Positions 1 to 7,291 of a stretch of 10,146 nucleotides of DNA are shown piece by piece (within the stretch, counting starts at the first letter, position 1; each line of letters starts with the position of its first letter). Made by a program: the position numbers and the translations under genes. The stretch is from a candidate division WWE3 bacterium RIFOXYC2_FULL_42_13. GTDB taxonomy: Bacteria; Patescibacteriota; WWE3; UBA101185; UBA10185. Where the stretch lies: NCBI GenBank assembly GCA_001773255.1, contig MEWF01000018.1, positions 8,250 to 18,395 of the forward strand, read 5' to 3'. The notes under the pieces were generated by a model. That model was not told where the DNA came from, did no database searches, and saw only the letters and a program-made list of their open reading frames with translations.

Positions 1-2
1 TT

Positions 3-314
3 GACGCTTTTGTCTTTCCGACAGCGAGGGTCGAAGGATTTCCCATGGTTTTGGTTGAGGCCATGTTCGGTCGACTTCCTGTAGTAGCCTTTAATTTGGG
101 CGGTGTTTCGGATGCGGTAACCGACGGGGAAACAGGTTTTCTCTTAGAACCCGGTAAATTCGGTGTTTTTAAGAATAAACTGGTTGAGCTGAAGAACGAT
201 CCGGAGTCGGCACGGAAGATGGGTGTTAATGCCGTAAATAAGGCAATGGAGAGATTTACACTTGATAAAATGCTAGACTCTTATGAGGAAATATTTATGG
301 AGTTAAAAGTGTGA
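3..314 (+). CDS. Glycosyltransferase family 4, C-terminal part (cut by left edge)
   Basis: This frame is open from the first bases of the window, so the gene starts upstream and the ATG at 45 is an internal Met, not the start. The 103 visible residues are the end of the nucleotide-sugar-binding domain of a GT-B fold, GT4 retaining glycosyltransferase. The canonical E-x7-E motif is present: the Glu codons at 33 and 57 flank GFPMVLV. A typical LGGVSDAV segment and a DGETGFLL segment follow, and then the C-terminal helix. Enzymes of this family act at the cytoplasmic face and move a sugar from a nucleotide donor to a lipid-linked or growing glycan; donor and acceptor cannot be read from this fragment. 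The TGA stop at 312-314 overlaps the GTG start of the next gene by 4 bases, which suggests translational coupling. Family assignment is firm; specificity is unknown. Confidence 0.93.
   Translation, partial: DAFVFPTARVEGFPMVLVEAMFGRLPVVAFNLGGVSDAVTDGETGFLLEPGKFGVFKNKLVELKNDPESARKMGVNAVNKAMERFTLDKMLDSYEEIFMELKV
299..302 (+). promoter_or_regulatory. Ribosome binding site deciding the GTG start at 311
   Basis: GGAG lies 8 bases before the GTG at 311, inside the last codons of the preceding gene. It supports the GTG start. The resulting N-terminus, MNILRIVYDW, looks like a proper first beta-strand of a GT-B enzyme. Confidence 0.6.
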
Positions 315-1504
315 ATATCTTAAGAATAGTCTACGATTGGCCGAATCCATGGCAGGGACTGGCTCCCCATCCGTATGAGATTACCGCAGCGCAACTGAAA
401 GCGGGTCATAAGGTAACTTTGTTTTGCGGGCAATGGCCTAACTCGGGCGGCCCCGTCAAACTTGAAGGCTTGGAGATCAACGCAATTGATCGTGAGCCCT
501 ACCCCGATACAATTTTTTTCACTAGCAGTATTGTTTTATTTTTTCGCTATCTAAAATACCGAAAGAAGAATAAACCTGATGTAATTCATTGCCACGGGCA
601 TTTTGCTGTGTGGCTCTATGCCTACAGAGTATTTTTGAAAAAGCATTTTCCCTGGGCTAATGAGCTCAAGATTCCTTTGGTAGTCCATTTTCACAACACG
701 GCAAAAGGCAGGTGGATTACTTTCGAGAAGCAGGGAAAACCTATTAAACCGATGTCGAAAATGCTCGGCTGGCCGATGGCGGTATTTTCCGACAAAATGG
801 CTGTAAAGGCAGCCTCAGCATGTGTTTTTGTCAGCGAAGATAACAAAAAAGAAGCTCAGGAATATTACGGTGCCAATCCTAAAAAATGTTTTTTGATCGA
901 AACAGGCGTGAACACGGAAATGTTTGTTCCGGTGGGTGACGAGGAAAAAGGAAAATCACGCAGAGAAATAGGGCTTGATAGATTCGACAAAGTAATACTT
1001 AATCACGGGGTTATGAATGAAAGAAAGAATATTCACCTGCTGATCGATGCTTTGGCTCTGCTTCCCGATGATTACAAACTTTTACTTTCGGGAACAGGTG
1101 ACCCCACCTATTTGGAAAAACTTAACGAGCAGATGAAATTGAAAAAAGTGGAGCACAGAATAATTAAAACCGGCTACACCCCGTACCCCCATGTTCCGAT
1201 AGCATACCAGGTGTCTGACATATTTGTTCTTCCTTCGTCCTGGGAAGGGTTGCCCAAAGCTGTTATGCAGGGGTTGTCGTGCGGAATTCCCTGTCTGGTT
1301 TCGGGCTTTAAAATAAATGAAGATATCAGGGGAGTTTTTTATCTTGAAAATATGGAACCGCAGAATATTGCCGATAAAATTGTAGAGATAACCGGCATGC
1401 CGAGGGATGTGGATGTTCAGCTCATAAGATCAAAATATTCGTGGAACAAAAAAATCGAGGCCATAGATGAAATATATGACTTTGCAATCAAAAACTATAT
1501 ATAA
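311..1504 (+). CDS. Glycosyltransferase family 4 with E-x7-Q variant
   Basis: A complete 397-residue GT-B fold glycosyltransferase, a normal length for GT4. The N-terminal acceptor domain begins with MNILRIVYDW, followed by a loop containing NPWQGLAPH and then AGHKVTLF. PDVIHCHGHF (89-98) and VVHFHNT (124-130) are typical of this domain. The C-terminal donor domain starts near residue 227. It has GVMNERKNIHLLIDAL (233-248), LLLSGTGD (257-264), VSDIFVLPS (301-309) and the EGLPKAVMQ segment (312-320). In that segment the second Glu of the E-x7-E signature is Gln320. No signal peptide or membrane span is evident, so it should act at the inner face of the membrane. It starts with GTG, supported by GGAG 8 bases upstream, and overlaps both neighbours. 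It probably adds a sugar to a lipid-linked glycan intermediate. Donor and linkage cannot be told. Confidence 0.92.
   Translation: MNILRIVYDWPNPWQGLAPHPYEITAAQLKAGHKVTLFCGQWPNSGGPVKLEGLEINAIDREPYPDTIFFTSSIVLFFRYLKYRKKNKPDVIHCHGHFAVWLYAYRVFLKKHFPWANELKIPLVVHFHNTAKGRWITFEKQGKPIKPMSKMLGWPMAVFSDKMAVKAASACVFVSEDNKKEAQEYYGANPKKCFLIETGVNTEMFVPVGDEEKGKSRREIGLDRFDKVILNHGVMNERKNIHLLIDALALLPDDYKLLLSGTGDPTYLEKLNEQMKLKKVEHRIIKTGYTPYPHVPIAYQVSDIFVLPSSWEGLPKAVMQGLSCGIPCLVSGFKINEDIRGVFYLENMEPQNIADKIVEITGMPRDVDVQLIRSKYSWNKKIEAIDEIYDFAIKNYI
1457..1460 (+). promoter_or_regulatory. Ribosome binding site deciding the ATG at 1467
   Basis: GAGG sits 6 bases before ATG 1467, inside the upstream gene. It favours 1467 over the in-frame ATG at 1476, and it makes the 38-base overlap with the preceding gene credible. 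Confidence 0.5.
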
Positions 1505-3011
1505 ATTTTTACCCTACGTTTTATTTATTTTTGTGCACATTCTTTTATTGAATGTGAATACGGCGGAATGGGGCGATTCGTACAGAATTCTCAGAGGCTC
1601 GGAGTTTATAAGAAAAGGTAGTTACCCCGAGGACGAAAAAAGACCTCCTTTATACTCGTTTTCCTTAGCAGTCAGGCCCACGGCCGCGGATCCCGTAGTC
1701 TGGGCGAGAGGATTTATGTTCGTTGTGGGATTGGCCGGGTTTTTTTTATTCGAGAAATTTTTAAGACAGATTATAAAAGATCCCCGCTTCGTTTTTGTGG
1801 GAATGCTCTTACTTTTACTTAACCCCGACTTTTTGTATTGGTCGATCAGGGTTATGGCAGATGTTCCGTTCGCGCTTTTAGCACTTCTTGCAATTTATTT
1901 ATATAAAAAATGGAAGGACAGTTGGAATTTTAAACGTTTATTTATACTCGGTATCGTGGCCGGACTCTCTATCTTAACCAGATTCGAAGGATACATGCTA
2001 GCGGCCTCCTTACTTCTATCCCTGTTTATCGATCACGGAAAAAAGTTGGAATTGAAAAAGATCAGGGTTTATTTTTATTACGGGACGGGTATTTTGCTTG
2101 TTGTCCTGCCCTGGTTCCTATATAGAAATCCGTTTGTATCCAAGTATCTTGAGGAACCTGCGGGTCGTTCATATGACCTAAAAATGATCTGGACTTATTT
2201 CGCAAGTTTATTTTCGATCTATGGGTTTGTTCCGGCATTTGTCTTATTTATCGCCCGCAAAAAGGAAATGCTTGTTTTTTTCAAAAATAATCCCCACATC
2301 TCAATTTTCTTATTTTGGGAATTGCTGCTGATACTTCTTTGGCCGGCGGCCATTCCAAGGCTCTTCGTTGCCATTATTCCATTGTTAATTCTTTTATTAA
2401 CTTTGAGTTTGGAAAAGTGGTGGGAAGCCGGAAAAGAGAACAAAAAGTTATTCGTATTTGCAGGGGTGTTACTGCTTTTTTACGCGGGTTCCCAATTTAT
2501 TCTAAAATTGCAGTTCCTCATTCTGGACAAGCCTCTTTTTGCTGCATTGTTTGCAATGCAGGTGTTGGCCATCTTTTTTATAATAAAAAAGAAATTTTTA
2601 CCCACGGTAGTTTCTTTGGTAGTAATAACGTCACTTTGGTCCTGGTCGGTGATCAGTCTACATAAAGATATTTTCATTTCCGTAAAAAACGCAGCTGAGT
2701 ACGTCGCACGCAATCTTGAGGGGAAAGTCGCATATAATGATGTGAGTAGCGTGTCCGATTTTTATTTAAATGTTTTGGATACTCCAAAGGTCTCAGGTTT
2801 TTACTACAACACTGAGAGCAAAAAGAATTTAACTTATGAGGCTCTCCGGCAAACGGGAGCCGACTATTTTTTAATCACAAATGAGCACAACACCACAATG
2901 GAACTGGACCTGGGTTCCAGACCGTACCTGAGACCCGTGAAAGATTTTAGTTATAATGTAAACGGAGCTGAGTTTTTTGCTAAAATAGTAAGGTTTGAAC
3001 GAAAGGACTAA
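1467..3011 (+). CDS. GT-C membrane glycosyltransferase, PMT/ArnT-like
   Basis: A 514-residue protein with about a dozen hydrophobic segments from residue 13 to about 396, then a roughly 115-residue soluble tail. The first span is followed by a loop with Asp37 (in WGDSYRIL) and RPPLYSF (59-65). This is the usual first extracytoplasmic loop of PMT_2/GT39/GT83 enzymes, where an acidic residue is catalytic. A second conserved-type acidic residue is Asp132 in VMADVPFALLAL, at the start of a later span. TRFEGYML (171-178) and IPRLFVAIIPLL (296-307) match other family landmarks. These enzymes take a sugar from a polyprenyl-phosphate carrier on the outer face and transfer it to a protein, lipid or glycan. 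The tail (about 400-514, with GADYFLIT at 464-471) resembles the alpha/beta tails common in this class. The gene overlaps the preceding GT4 by 38 bases, and the GT2 donor synthase starts 2 bases after its stop. The acceptor is unknown. Confidence 0.85.
   Translation: MKYMTLQSKTIYKFLPYVLFIFVHILLLNVNTAEWGDSYRILRGSEFIRKGSYPEDEKRPPLYSFSLAVRPTAADPVVWARGFMFVVGLAGFFLFEKFLRQIIKDPRFVFVGMLLLLLNPDFLYWSIRVMADVPFALLALLAIYLYKKWKDSWNFKRLFILGIVAGLSILTRFEGYMLAASLLLSLFIDHGKKLELKKIRVYFYYGTGILLVVLPWFLYRNPFVSKYLEEPAGRSYDLKMIWTYFASLFSIYGFVPAFVLFIARKKEMLVFFKNNPHISIFLFWELLLILLWPAAIPRLFVAIIPLLILLLTLSLEKWWEAGKENKKLFVFAGVLLLFYAGSQFILKLQFLILDKPLFAALFAMQVLAIFFIIKKKFLPTVVSLVVITSLWSWSVISLHKDIFISVKNAAEYVARNLEGKVAYNDVSSVSDFYLNVLDTPKVSGFYYNTESKKNLTYEALRQTGADYFLITNEHNTTMELDLGSRPYLRPVKDFSYNVNGAEFFAKIVRFERKD
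3002..3007 (+). promoter_or_regulatory. Ribosome binding site of the GT2 gene
   Basis: AAAGGA lies 6 bases before ATG 3014 and covers the last codons of the preceding gene. It is among the clearest Shine-Dalgarno sequences in the window. It suggests the donor synthase is translated well on its own and not only by coupling. Confidence 0.6.
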
Positions 3012-3013
3012 AT

Positions 3014-3700
3014 ATGAAGTTATCTATTGTTGTTCCGGTGTATAACGAGAAAAACACGATTGAGAAAATTTTAGGTGAGATTAAAGCCGTCGAAAGCTTG
3101 GACAAGGAAATCATTGTTGTTGACGATGCCTCCACGGACGGCACGACCGATATTCTAAAGAGGCTTGAAAAGGAGCACCCCGACGTCCGTTTTTTCTATA
3201 AAGAAAAGAATAGAGGCAAAGGGCATACGCTGAAGCTTGGGTTTGAGCACACAACCGGGGATTACGTTATTGTGCAGGACGCCGATCTTGAGTACGATCC
3301 CAACGACTATCACAAGCTCATCCGCGCTTTAGATGAGCATCACGCCCAGGTGATATATGGAAGTAGGTTTTCAGGAAGTTACGAGGACATGTCCACTCTC
3401 CACTACATAGGTAATAAAGTGCTGACCCTGATTACGAACCTTTTTTTCGGTGTAATGCTGACCGACATGGAGACCTGCTACAAATTAATGCCCGGGGACT
3501 TTGTGAGAAAAGTAAATATTAAATCGGAAAGGTTCGATTTTGAACCTGAAATAACGGCAAAAATATTAAAGTCGGGTTTAAAGATAAGGGAAGTCCCTAT
3601 TTCTTATAGGGGCCGCACTCACAGTGAGGGCAAGAAAATAACGTGGAGGGACGGGATACACGCTTTGTTTACGTTAATAAAATACAGATTTTTGGATTGA
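3014..3700 (+). CDS. GT2 polyprenyl-phosphate hexose synthase, DPM1-like
   Basis: A 228-residue GT-A fold family 2 enzyme. It opens with MKLSIVVPVYNEKNTI. IIVVDDASTDGT (33-44) binds the nucleotide. NRGKGHTLKLGF (66-77) is typical of the dolichol/polyprenyl-phosphate branch, and QDADLEYDP (88-96) carries the D-x-D-type metal site at Asp89/Asp91. YGSRFSG (115-121), TDMETCYKLM (150-159), RFDFEPEITAKI (173-184) and YRGRTHSEGKKI (198-209) complete the DPM1/GtrB-like signature. It stops just after the catalytic domain, with no C-terminal membrane hairpin, as in the short DPM1 type. The family makes polyprenyl-phosphate mannose or glucose from GDP-Man or UDP-Glc at the cytoplasmic face. This donor is what GT-C enzymes use, and GT-C-like genes flank it on both sides. 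The substrate sugar (Man, Glc or other) is not decidable from sequence. The family call is very secure. Confidence 0.94.
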   Translation: MKLSIVVPVYNEKNTIEKILGEIKAVESLDKEIIVVDDASTDGTTDILKRLEKEHPDVRFFYKEKNRGKGHTLKLGFEHTTGDYVIVQDADLEYDPNDYHKLIRALDEHHAQVIYGSRFSGSYEDMSTLHYIGNKVLTLITNLFFGVMLTDMETCYKLMPGDFVRKVNIKSERFDFEPEITAKILKSGLKIREVPISYRGRTHSEGKKITWRDGIHALFTLIKYRFLD

Positions 3701-3707
3701 CGGAAAA

Positions 3708-5816
3708 ATGAAAACTATAAAGTTTATTAGAGAAAACGTATTCATATTTCTGCTGGCCGCAGTTGTCGTTGTGAATATTGCGGTGAACTTCCGCATCAAC
3801 GTGTTCCGGTACAACAATTTTGATTTCGGCAAGTTTGATCTAGGGAACATGTCGCAGATGCTTTGGAATACGATGCACGGAAGATTTATGTATCTCACCG
3901 ATTACTTTGGAACCAACCTTCCCAGATGGGCCATGAGCCACGTCGACCCGATCTTATTATTGTTTCTTCCGTTGTTTGCTTTATATCAGCACCCGCTCAC
4001 GCTGGTAATTTCACAGTTCGTGTTATTAATCCTGGCTGCATTTTTGGTTTACAAGATCGCCTATTTGAGGCTCGGTTCAAAGGCCGCTTCGGCGATGATC
4101 GGTGTCGCGTACCTTTTGTATCCGGCTCTCGGGTACTTAAACGCATGGACCGGGTTTCACGGTGTTACGGCTGCCGTACCGTTCTTTTTTGGAGCATTCT
4201 ACGTTTTTGAGAAAATGTACACAGAAAAAAACTTCAGCAAAAAGAATTTAGTTATATTTTGGATACTCCTTGTCATCACAATGTCCGGAAAGGAACAGCT
4301 TCCTTTATATGTCGTGATGTATTCGTTGTTCATTCTTTTATTCAGACCTGTAAAAGAAGAGGGAAAGAAATTTTATCAAACTAATACCGGAAAACTAGGT
4401 CTTTCCATGCTCGCTGTTTCCACATTTTGGTTCATAACGGTTTTTATTATAATAATTCCGGCTTTTTCCCGGTACAGGGTAGAAGGCTATAACAAATTCG
4501 CACATGAGATAGGTATTGTAGGGGACACCACACGGGATGTGTCAAAACCCAACTATTTTTTAAGCAGGTATGATGCCTTCGGCGAGTCTTACACCGATGT
4601 TCTTGTAGGAATGGTTCTCGATCATCAGAAGGCGATAAGGATATTTTTCGGAGGCGACCGCATAGACAATCTCAGAAAAACTTTTGACCCCGTTCTATTT
4701 TTGCCTTTAGCTTATCCGCAAATTTTATTTATCGCCATCCCCGACTTCATGATAAATTATCTGACTTCGGCGGACGGTGTCGGTACAGCTGAGATAACCA
4801 ACCATAGAATTTCCATGATAATCCCCATACTTTTCATCTCGTCTATTTATGCAATAGGAATGATCGCGGATACGGCGGGTAATTTAAAGAAAAGACGCCC
4901 GCGTGTTACGAAGGGGGTTCAGCTCATTTTCTCACTGCTCCTTATCATTTCAGGCATCAAGACATCGTACGCTTTTAACAACCCTGTTTATCTGTGGATA
5001 GATCAGGCTGTGAGAAAAAGAGTTTTGGCTGAATCGGATCCGGAAGCTGTCTGGAAGAGCAAACTTAGGATCGGTGATGTGGTGAAACTACCGGACTTGG
5101 ATAATAAAGATGTCGATTGCGCCGAAAAGATCGTTAATTTGATACCCAATGAAGCTTCAGTGACGGGACCCGACTATTTGGGAGCTCATTTATCGCTGAG
5201 AGAGACCTACGCAATATTTCCCGGTCTATACACCAGTGCTGATTACGTAATAGTTGATGTTTTCTCCCGTAAAATTCTAACTATCCTGGATGTGGAGACA
5301 AGTTTAGTGCGTGATGTTACAGCCGATATTATTAAAAGTAAGGATTATGAACTTTTAACCGGGTGTGGGAATTTGTTTGTTTTCAAGAAAGTGGGACTGC
5401 ATGAAAAGACTGATTTATTACCGATGCAGGAAAAATTCAGTTACCCCGCAAAATATGAATACGATATTTTGTACGGAACCGAAATAGCCGATTACGATTA
5501 TCCGAAACAAGCGGTAAGAGGAATTGCCGAAAATTTCAGACTGGTGTTTTATAAAAGAGAAAGTGATTCCCTGAATGGTTTTGTGATGTACATGACTTTT
5601 ATGAATGAAAAAACCGGGGAGTTGTACGAGATCGCCAACCTGCCTTCTTTTTCACTTATAGATCCTGCAGACTGGGATTCCGGGCGTTACTATATTGAAG
5701 ATTTGAATGTCAACTTCCCGTCCTTTTTGGAACCTGGGGAGTACAGAGTTTTTGCCGGTATGTCCAATAAAGTGAAAACCCGAAATTTATACATAGGGAA
5801 TATACTTATACTATAG
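3708..5816 (+). CDS. DUF2079 family multispanning membrane protein, GT-C-like
   Basis: A 702-residue protein with a hydrophobic N-terminal part (about residues 10-424) and a long soluble C-terminal part (425-702). Landmarks fit DUF2079: FDLGNMSQMLWNTMHGRF (43-60), SHVDPILLLFLPLFAL (77-92), WTGFHGVTAAVPFFFGAFY (147-165), MSGKEQLPLYVVMYSL (192-207) and TNHRISMIIPILF (364-376). Also family-like are IPNEASVTG (479-487), LSLRETYAIFP (495-505) and SADYVIVDVFS (510-520) after the last span. The family is poorly characterised, but its layout suggests a GT-C fold glycosyltransferase with the active site on the outer face; Asp44 in the first loop is a candidate catalytic residue (inference). The last 125 residues or so look like an added beta-rich domain: WDSGRYYIEDLNV (656-668), then LEPGEYRVFAGM (674-685). 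The ATG at 3708 has only a weak GGAAA upstream. The gene lies 7 bases after the GT2 gene and 4 before the flippase. Function is inferred. Confidence 0.82.
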   Translation: MKTIKFIRENVFIFLLAAVVVVNIAVNFRINVFRYNNFDFGKFDLGNMSQMLWNTMHGRFMYLTDYFGTNLPRWAMSHVDPILLLFLPLFALYQHPLTLVISQFVLLILAAFLVYKIAYLRLGSKAASAMIGVAYLLYPALGYLNAWTGFHGVTAAVPFFFGAFYVFEKMYTEKNFSKKNLVIFWILLVITMSGKEQLPLYVVMYSLFILLFRPVKEEGKKFYQTNTGKLGLSMLAVSTFWFITVFIIIIPAFSRYRVEGYNKFAHEIGIVGDTTRDVSKPNYFLSRYDAFGESYTDVLVGMVLDHQKAIRIFFGGDRIDNLRKTFDPVLFLPLAYPQILFIAIPDFMINYLTSADGVGTAEITNHRISMIIPILFISSIYAIGMIADTAGNLKKRRPRVTKGVQLIFSLLLIISGIKTSYAFNNPVYLWIDQAVRKRVLAESDPEAVWKSKLRIGDVVKLPDLDNKDVDCAEKIVNLIPNEASVTGPDYLGAHLSLRETYAIFPGLYTSADYVIVDVFSRKILTILDVETSLVRDVTADIIKSKDYELLTGCGNLFVFKKVGLHEKTDLLPMQEKFSYPAKYEYDILYGTEIADYDYPKQAVRGIAENFRLVFYKRESDSLNGFVMYMTFMNEKTGELYEIANLPSFSLIDPADWDSGRYYIEDLNVNFPSFLEPGEYRVFAGMSNKVKTRNLYIGNILIL

Positions 5817-5820
5817 AAAT

Positions 5821-7290
5821 ATGAAAGAGCTGGGAAAGTGGCAAGTAATAAGTTTTGTGTCCAGGTCCTTGGCCATGCTTTTAGGACTGGTACAGACTTT
5901 CGTGATAATCCGCGTATTAAGTGTGGGTGAGTGGGGTGTCGTACAGCTTGCGATTTCCATCGGCGGTGCTTTGGGTATTTACCAACACCTCGGGCTTGCC
6001 TCGGCGAGTACCCGTGAAATTTCTTCAGCGTCCGATGATAAAGAAGTTTTCAAGATATTTGTAACCTCGGCCGTTATAAGATATGTCATCACACTTCCTA
6101 TTGCCGTTGGGCTTTTTTTCGCGGCAAATTATGTGGCGGTCGATATTTACAAGAACGCTGTTCTTGTCCTTCCCATTAAAATATATGCTATAACTTTAAT
6201 TTTCCAGGGAGTCCAAAGCATATTGAATTCGGTCATATCGGGCACAAAAAGATTTAAACAGCTTTTTCTTTATCAGGTAGCGATTGCCGCTGCGAGTGTA
6301 GTTATTTTTATTCCTTTGGTCTTGGCTTACAGGGTTAACGGTTATTTTTACGCGTTCTTCATGTTTAATGCACTAAGTTCTATTGTTTTGGGTTATATAG
6401 CTTTCAAGCCTTTAAGAGGAAGTATGCAGTTTCCCAGCCGTTCGGATTTTAAGCGCCTGTTCAAAGAAATATTTTCTATAAGTATGGCGATCTATCTTGT
6501 GAAGATCATTTACACCAACTGGGAAAAATTCGGAAACAATGTGCTTGGGCTATTTAACTCCCCTGAGATAATTGCTATTTTTGCGTTCGCACTTTTATAC
6601 GCAAAAAAATTAATGAGTATTTCGGACGCCGTGACCGACGTGAACCTTCCGGTTCTTTCGGAAAAATATGTTAAGGACATCGATGATTTTAAAAAACTTT
6701 TCACAAGGAATTTCGACAAGATATTTATTAGTGTCATAGCCGCGGCAGCTTTTGCTTCGTACTGGGCTCCAGAGATTGTAAGTCTGGTAGTAGGCGGGGA
6801 CAAGTATAAAGATTCTTACAGTCTCATATCTCCGGTAATGTTCGCTTTTATTCTCTATTCATTTATTAATATAGTTAAGTCGAGCGTTCTCATACCGGCC
6901 AAAATGGTGAAGCACATGATTATCGGATTCGTTTTGTTACTGACGGGGACGGCGGCGTTCTTTTTCGGTACCTATCATAATATAGGGGCCCTTCCGGGTA
7001 TGGCGTGGGGAATGGCGTTCGGGGCAGTACTGTCCTTTTTATATATAAATATCGCGATCGGTAAAAAACTAAAATTCAGTTATTTTAATATCGACCATCT
7101 TGTCATTCTGGTCCAGGCTTTCTCAATCTCGATGGTCGCCTTTTTGCCGCTTAACATCAAGATACCGTTTTTTATTATCCTGTTTGCACTATTAATATGG
7201 TCATTTTTTATTCCCGGCTATTTGACTAAAAGTGAAATAAAAAGCGGGTTTGATTACGTAAAGAAATTTGTCAGGGCGTTGAAGAAGTAA
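5821..7290 (+). CDS. Polysaccharide/lipid-linked oligosaccharide flippase, Wzx-like
   Basis: A 489-residue integral membrane protein of the MOP superfamily (PST branch), with about 12-14 hydrophobic segments, the usual length for Wzx. Family marks are the N-terminal FVIIRVLSVGEWGVVQLA (27-44), with the R-x-L-s-x-x-x-y/w-G pattern, and LGLASASTREIS (57-68). SVISGTKRFKQLFLYQ (137-152), ending the first half, and the central NNVLGLFNSPEIIAIFAFA (239-257) also fit. LPVLSEKY (276-283) follows, as expected near the start of the second half. Such proteins move a undecaprenyl- or polyprenyl-pyrophosphate-linked glycan from the inner to the outer leaflet. Sitting between the DUF2079 protein and a GT-C enzyme, it links cytoplasmic glycan assembly by GT4 enzymes to outer-face modification. 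No clear Shine-Dalgarno precedes ATG 5821, four bases after the upstream stop, so it may depend on coupled translation. Family call secure; cargo unknown. Confidence 0.9.
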   Translation: MKELGKWQVISFVSRSLAMLLGLVQTFVIIRVLSVGEWGVVQLAISIGGALGIYQHLGLASASTREISSASDDKEVFKIFVTSAVIRYVITLPIAVGLFFAANYVAVDIYKNAVLVLPIKIYAITLIFQGVQSILNSVISGTKRFKQLFLYQVAIAAASVVIFIPLVLAYRVNGYFYAFFMFNALSSIVLGYIAFKPLRGSMQFPSRSDFKRLFKEIFSISMAIYLVKIIYTNWEKFGNNVLGLFNSPEIIAIFAFALLYAKKLMSISDAVTDVNLPVLSEKYVKDIDDFKKLFTRNFDKIFISVIAAAAFASYWAPEIVSLVVGGDKYKDSYSLISPVMFAFILYSFINIVKSSVLIPAKMVKHMIIGFVLLLTGTAAFFFGTYHNIGALPGMAWGMAFGAVLSFLYINIAIGKKLKFSYFNIDHLVILVQAFSISMVAFLPLNIKIPFFIILFALLIWSFFIPGYLTKSEIKSGFDYVKKFVRALKK

Positions 7291-7291
7291 T

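Noticed and set aside
45..47. ATG at 45 as the start of a small gene
   Set aside because: The frame is open back to base 3. The residues before it (DAFVFPTARVEGFP) are needed for the GT4 E-x7-E motif, so this is an internal Met.
1740..1747. Run of eight T as a possible frameshift or slippage site
   Set aside because: The reading frame stays open on both sides and continues through good family motifs, so there is no evidence of a break.
2219..2713. Antisense open frames (2219-2443 and 2480-2713) and a same-strand alternate frame (2315-2665)
   Set aside because: They lie wholly inside the GT-C gene, whose frame shows clear family motifs. They show no motif of their own and have no space for a promoter.
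3701..3707. Promoter or terminator in the longest gap between genes
   Set aside because: The gap is only 7 bases and holds at most a weak Shine-Dalgarno. No hairpin followed by a T run is seen there or at any other junction.
3674..4210. Short open frames overlapping the start of the DUF2079 gene (antisense 3674-3898, sense 3863-4210)
   Set aside because: The family motifs FDLGNMSQ, SHVDPILL and WTGFHG are in the long frame. The short ones have no recognisable protein content.
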